DNA from: Phycisphaerae bacterium
GTDB lineage: Bacteria > Planctomycetota > Phycisphaerae > Phycisphaerales > Phycisphaeraceae
Reading direction: 5' to 3'
Length of the DNA: 15,806 bases
Assembly: GCA_002688155.1 (NCBI GenBank)
Contig: NZCH01000123.1
Coordinates: 1-15,806, forward strand
Shown here: one piece after another, positions 13,386-15,806 of the stretch
How positions within the stretch are numbered: position 1 is the first letter of the stretch
How the letters are laid out: each line of letters begins with the position of its first letter
The notes under the pieces: model-generated
What the model was told of the DNA's origin: nothing
Seen by the model: the letters and a program-made list of their open reading frames with translations, nothing else
The model's database searches: none
Program-made: the position numbers and the translations under genes

Positions 13386-14171
13386 TCAGCGCACGGGCAG
13401 CATCTGCTCGGCGATGCACACCGCATGCCGTAGCCGGTCGGAGCTGGTCGTGTCAATGGCGACGCTGGTGACACCCGGATGTTCAAGCGCAAAACGCAGC
13501 GCCTCGTCGGCGCGGCTGCGCAGGCGGCCCTGATCGAACACCTTCTTCACAACGACGCCGATTCCCCTGTCACACGCGCGTGTGATCACCGGTTCAAGCG
13601 CCCGGCGATTCAGATTATATTCGACCATGAGCACGTCAGCCCACTGCATGGCAAGCTCGAACGCGGCGGGTGTGTAACCCGAGAACCCGACCGCCCCGAT
13701 CTCGATCGGACCGCGCCTGCTGCGCAGCGTCTCCAATGTAGTGCACACACCGTGATTGGTAAGCACCTCGACGTCGTCACACGTCGAATGAACCAGCACG
13801 ACATCGAGCCGATTCGTTTGCAACTCATCTACACTGGTTCGCAAACTTTCTTCAATTGCCGCGGCACCGAAATGATGCGCTGACCCGTCGGCTGGCGACC
13901 ACACCTCGCCCGCTTTGGTTATCAGCGCATATTCATCGCGCCGGTTGGCCAGCGCCTGTCCGACGCGATGCTCGGACAGGTGATACGAACGCGCGGTATC
14001 GATCAGATTGACGCCCAGATCCAACGCCAGATTCAGCAGCGCATTCGCCTGGTCGCCGGTCGGTACCTCGTACTGACCGACGCCGGCATCCTGCCGGCCA
14101 CCGATCTTGAACGCACCGTACGCGATAGGCGTGACCGCAATTCCGGTTTGACCTAAAGGGCGTTTGACCAT
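13386..14171 (-). CDS. Aldo/keto reductase
   Basis: An NAD(P)H-dependent oxidoreductase of the aldo/keto reductase superfamily, 261 residues with the start at 14171. The catalytic tetrad is readable: D58 (NLIDTARSY), Y63, K86 (LITKAGEV) and H128 (VVLVHSTCDD). The late segment FALEHPGVTSVAIDTTS (227-243) is the usual cofactor-binding end of the barrel. An open frame extends to 14351, but those residues lie inside the upstream FAD-oxidoreductase gene and lack the family start; MVKRPLGQTGIAVTPIAYG is the canonical opening. The start overlaps the preceding gene by 19 nt, indicating translational coupling. The protein is shorter than most AKRs (300-330), mainly in the C-terminal loops that select substrate. 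The substrate is unknown. Confidence 0.9.
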   Translation of the reverse strand: MVKRPLGQTGIAVTPIAYGAFKIGGRQDAGVGQYEVPTGDQANALLNLALDLGVNLIDTARSYHLSEHRVGQALANRRDEYALITKAGEVWSPADGSAHHFGAAAIEESLRTSVDELQTNRLDVVLVHSTCDDVEVLTNHGVCTTLETLRSRRGPIEIGAVGFSGYTPAAFELAMQWADVLMVEYNLNRRALEPVITRACDRGIGVVVKKVFDQGRLRSRADEALRFALEHPGVTSVAIDTTSSDRLRHAVCIAEQMLPVR

Positions 14172-15358
14172 GGCAGATCGCTGTCCCAGGGTGGTTGTGC
14201 GACGTCCGGCCGTGGCCAGTCGCACCATCGCGTCGTATCGAGTGCCGGTGTGCCGGCTGGTGGCTGGCCCAACGCCTGCCGCACCAGCGCACTGGCACGC
14301 GGCGCCAGTACAAGCTTGGTTGGCCACACGGTGAAGACGTTGCCATCGCAAAGGACAGCCGCATCATCGGGCCGGCGACCGCCCCGCGTCACCCGTTCGG
14401 CGCGGTCGATGCGATAGGTCGCCCACTGCAGGTCATCAATGGCATCGATTGTCATCACCGCGCGCAGTTCATCCTTAGTATGCGCGACGAGCGCTGCGGG
14501 GTCCATGTCCACACCGACCTCGGCGATCTGCCCGCCAACCTGCCACACGGCGCGACCGGCGACATCGACGTCACTGGTGATCGTCACGCGCGTGTGCGCC
14601 GCGTCGATGCAGTGGCCACTCAACGCCGGCAACGCGCCACGCGCCAGCACCATGTGCAACGGTCGTCGCTGCATCACCGCCGAGTCAAGACCGACACGGA
14701 CGCGTAGTGACTCGTTTCCCTGCCCGGCGGCGAACACAACCCAATGGGGCGAAAACCGGCATGCGTCTTCCTCGCGTTGCACATGAACGAAGCGGACCTC
14801 TCCGCGATCATCGATTTCGAACTCAACACCGGCATCCACATCTACCTTCAGAATCACATCACGGTGCGCATCGGCTAGCGTCGCACCGAAACTGCGCGGG
14901 CTGATAACTTGTTCTTCAAGCAAGTAGACCTGCTCTGCGCGTTCGCACAACGCCTCTGGCCAATCGTCTCGCGGCAGTTTCGTCGGCGCCGCCGCCAGTC
15001 CCGCCCGCGCGCCGACCATTCCCGCACGCGATGACAGGGACGCCGTGTGCCACAGAAAACATTGCTCGGCGCGCACAACCGTGTCCGACAAGTCGGGGGT
15101 TGCCTGACCCGCCAGGCACTCGCGCCACACACGTGGCATATCGGCAATCGTCTTGGCCGACCGCGTGAGCAATCCGCGCAGCGTGTACTTGAGACCACCG
15201 TGCAATATTCCCTGCGATGCAACCGTTTGTCCGCCACCCAACGCGTGCGCTTCGAGCAACACCGTGCGATATCCTTCGCGGCGCAGATCATCAAGCAACC
15301 ACAACCCCGCCGCACCGCTGCCGAAAATCAACACGTCCAGTTCGATGGCTTCTGGCAT
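14153..15358 (-). CDS. FAD-dependent oxidoreductase (DAO/GlpD-like)
   Basis: A 401-residue flavoprotein with an N-terminal Rossmann fold: VLIFGSGAAGLWLLDDL has the G-x-G-x-x-G motif at 13-18, and E36 (TVLLEA) ends the second strand to bind the FAD ribose. The segment GGGQTVASQGILHGGLKY (41-58) is like the second FAD motif of the DAO fold found in glycerol-3-phosphate dehydrogenases and L-2-hydroxyglutarate oxidases. WVVFAAGQGNESLR (about 207-220) is the second nucleotide contact. The C-terminal 60 residues are Pro/Trp-rich and unusual. The gene overlaps the aldo/keto reductase by 19 nt, so the two probably act on related metabolites. No substrate can be assigned. Confidence 0.85.
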   Translation of the reverse strand: MPEAIELDVLIFGSGAAGLWLLDDLRREGYRTVLLEAHALGGGQTVASQGILHGGLKYTLRGLLTRSAKTIADMPRVWRECLAGQATPDLSDTVVRAEQCFLWHTASLSSRAGMVGARAGLAAAPTKLPRDDWPEALCERAEQVYLLEEQVISPRSFGATLADAHRDVILKVDVDAGVEFEIDDRGEVRFVHVQREEDACRFSPHWVVFAAGQGNESLRVRVGLDSAVMQRRPLHMVLARGALPALSGHCIDAAHTRVTITSDVDVAGRAVWQVGGQIAEVGVDMDPAALVAHTKDELRAVMTIDAIDDLQWATYRIDRAERVTRGGRRPDDAAVLCDGNVFTVWPTKLVLAPRASALVRQALGQPPAGTPALDTTRWCDWPRPDVAQPPWDSDLPWSNAL

Positions 15359-15538
15359 GAAAGCGCATGCTAACGCATTGCGAGTTCATGGTGATCCGCC
15401 GACAGCGATCTGTTAAGGATTCGTGGGTCAGTGGTATGTCGGCGTGACGCGCGCCGTTTGATAAACCATTCGCCTACACAGGTTCACCACCAACCCTTTC
15501 CCACCGTCATCAACGGCGCGCGAGCCCATCGCAGTGTG

Positions 15539-15806
15539 TCACCCGCCTGTCTTGCCGGTCGGCGCCGGCGGGACAGCGATCTTCATGCCGACCCTGATCC
15601 GATCCGGGTCAGGACCGATGGCGTCGCGGTTGGCTGCGTAAAGCACACGCCACATGGCGGACACACCGTAATGTTGTTTGGCAATTGTCGACAGCGAATC
15701 TCCACTGCTCACAGTGTGATACGTGTTCGCCCCGTCAGTCGGCAGATGCTCAGCGATCAGGTCGTAGGCGCGGTCATCGTCCTGTACGGCGAGCTGCGCG
15801 ATGCGA
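15539..15806 (-). CDS. LysM-domain protein, C-terminal part (cut by window edge)
   Basis: The last 88 codons of a protein that begins beyond the right edge. A LysM module fills residues 33-81 of the fragment: YHTVSSGDSLSTIAKQHYG, then an Asn-containing turn (YAANRDAIG) and VGMKIAVPP at the end. LysM modules bind N-acetylglucosamine-containing polymers such as peptidoglycan, usually outside the cytoplasmic membrane. The preceding 30 residues are acidic (DDDRAYDL) and may be a linker. A Gly/Lys tail follows the domain. The N-terminal signal or catalytic part is not visible, so the overall role is unknown. Confidence 0.85.
   Translation of the reverse strand, partial: RIAQLAVQDDDRAYDLIAEHLPTDGANTYHTVSSGDSLSTIAKQHYGVSAMWRVLYAANRDAIGPDPDRIRVGMKIAVPPAPTGKTGG

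Overview
The window looks like a piece of a chromosome from a GC-rich, flagellated Gram-negative-type bacterium. The most likely source is the Planctomycetota (Phycisphaerae-like). This is inferred from the gene content, the weak or missing Shine-Dalgarno sites and the short dispersed intergenic repeats, not from a marker gene. Most genes lie on the minus strand. There is no prophage, insertion sequence, CRISPR array, tRNA or rRNA in view.

Layout. Bases 1-1103 (minus) hold the start of an ArfB-type ribosome-rescue hydrolase, cut by the window edge, and a phytanoyl-CoA dioxygenase-family enzyme. Bases 1227-3861 (plus) hold a small orphan protein with two terpene-cyclase-like repeats, behind a promoter overlaid by a palindrome, then an M20 peptidase and a ComEA-like helix-hairpin-helix protein. 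Bases 3882-4540 (minus) hold fliS, a terminator-like hairpin just before it, and what looks like a 17-codon remnant of fliD. Bases 4675-7006 (minus) hold an unrecognised 94-residue ORF, a family 4 uracil-DNA glycosylase and trpS. Bases 7360-7917 (plus) look like a decayed secreted-protein gene with two in-frame stops. Bases 7994-12732 (minus) form a tight cluster cysE, LON-domain protein, uvrD/pcrA and trpF, with a 14-nt gap and a GTGA start/stop overlap. Bases 12740-13385 contain no protein gene but do contain an apparent free-standing structured RNA. Bases 13386-15358 (minus) are an overlapping pair, an FAD oxidoreductase followed by an aldo/keto reductase. The right edge holds the C-terminus of a LysM protein.

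The most interesting object is the minus-strand RNA at about 13182-12932. It has a perfect TATAAT box, an A-tract-rich upstream region, a long rod-like stem that includes a perfect 14-bp inverted repeat, and a textbook intrinsic terminator (9-bp stem followed by eight T). It matches none of the classic housekeeping RNAs I could check by eye. A 6S-like or new RNA is the best reading.

Other points worth a look are two dispersed repeat families (a 41-nt hairpin element and a 15-nt motif placed just after stop codons), the fliD remnant, and the gene with two in-frame stops. Protein functions for the housekeeping genes rest on clear motifs. Names for the small orphan genes are deliberately withheld.
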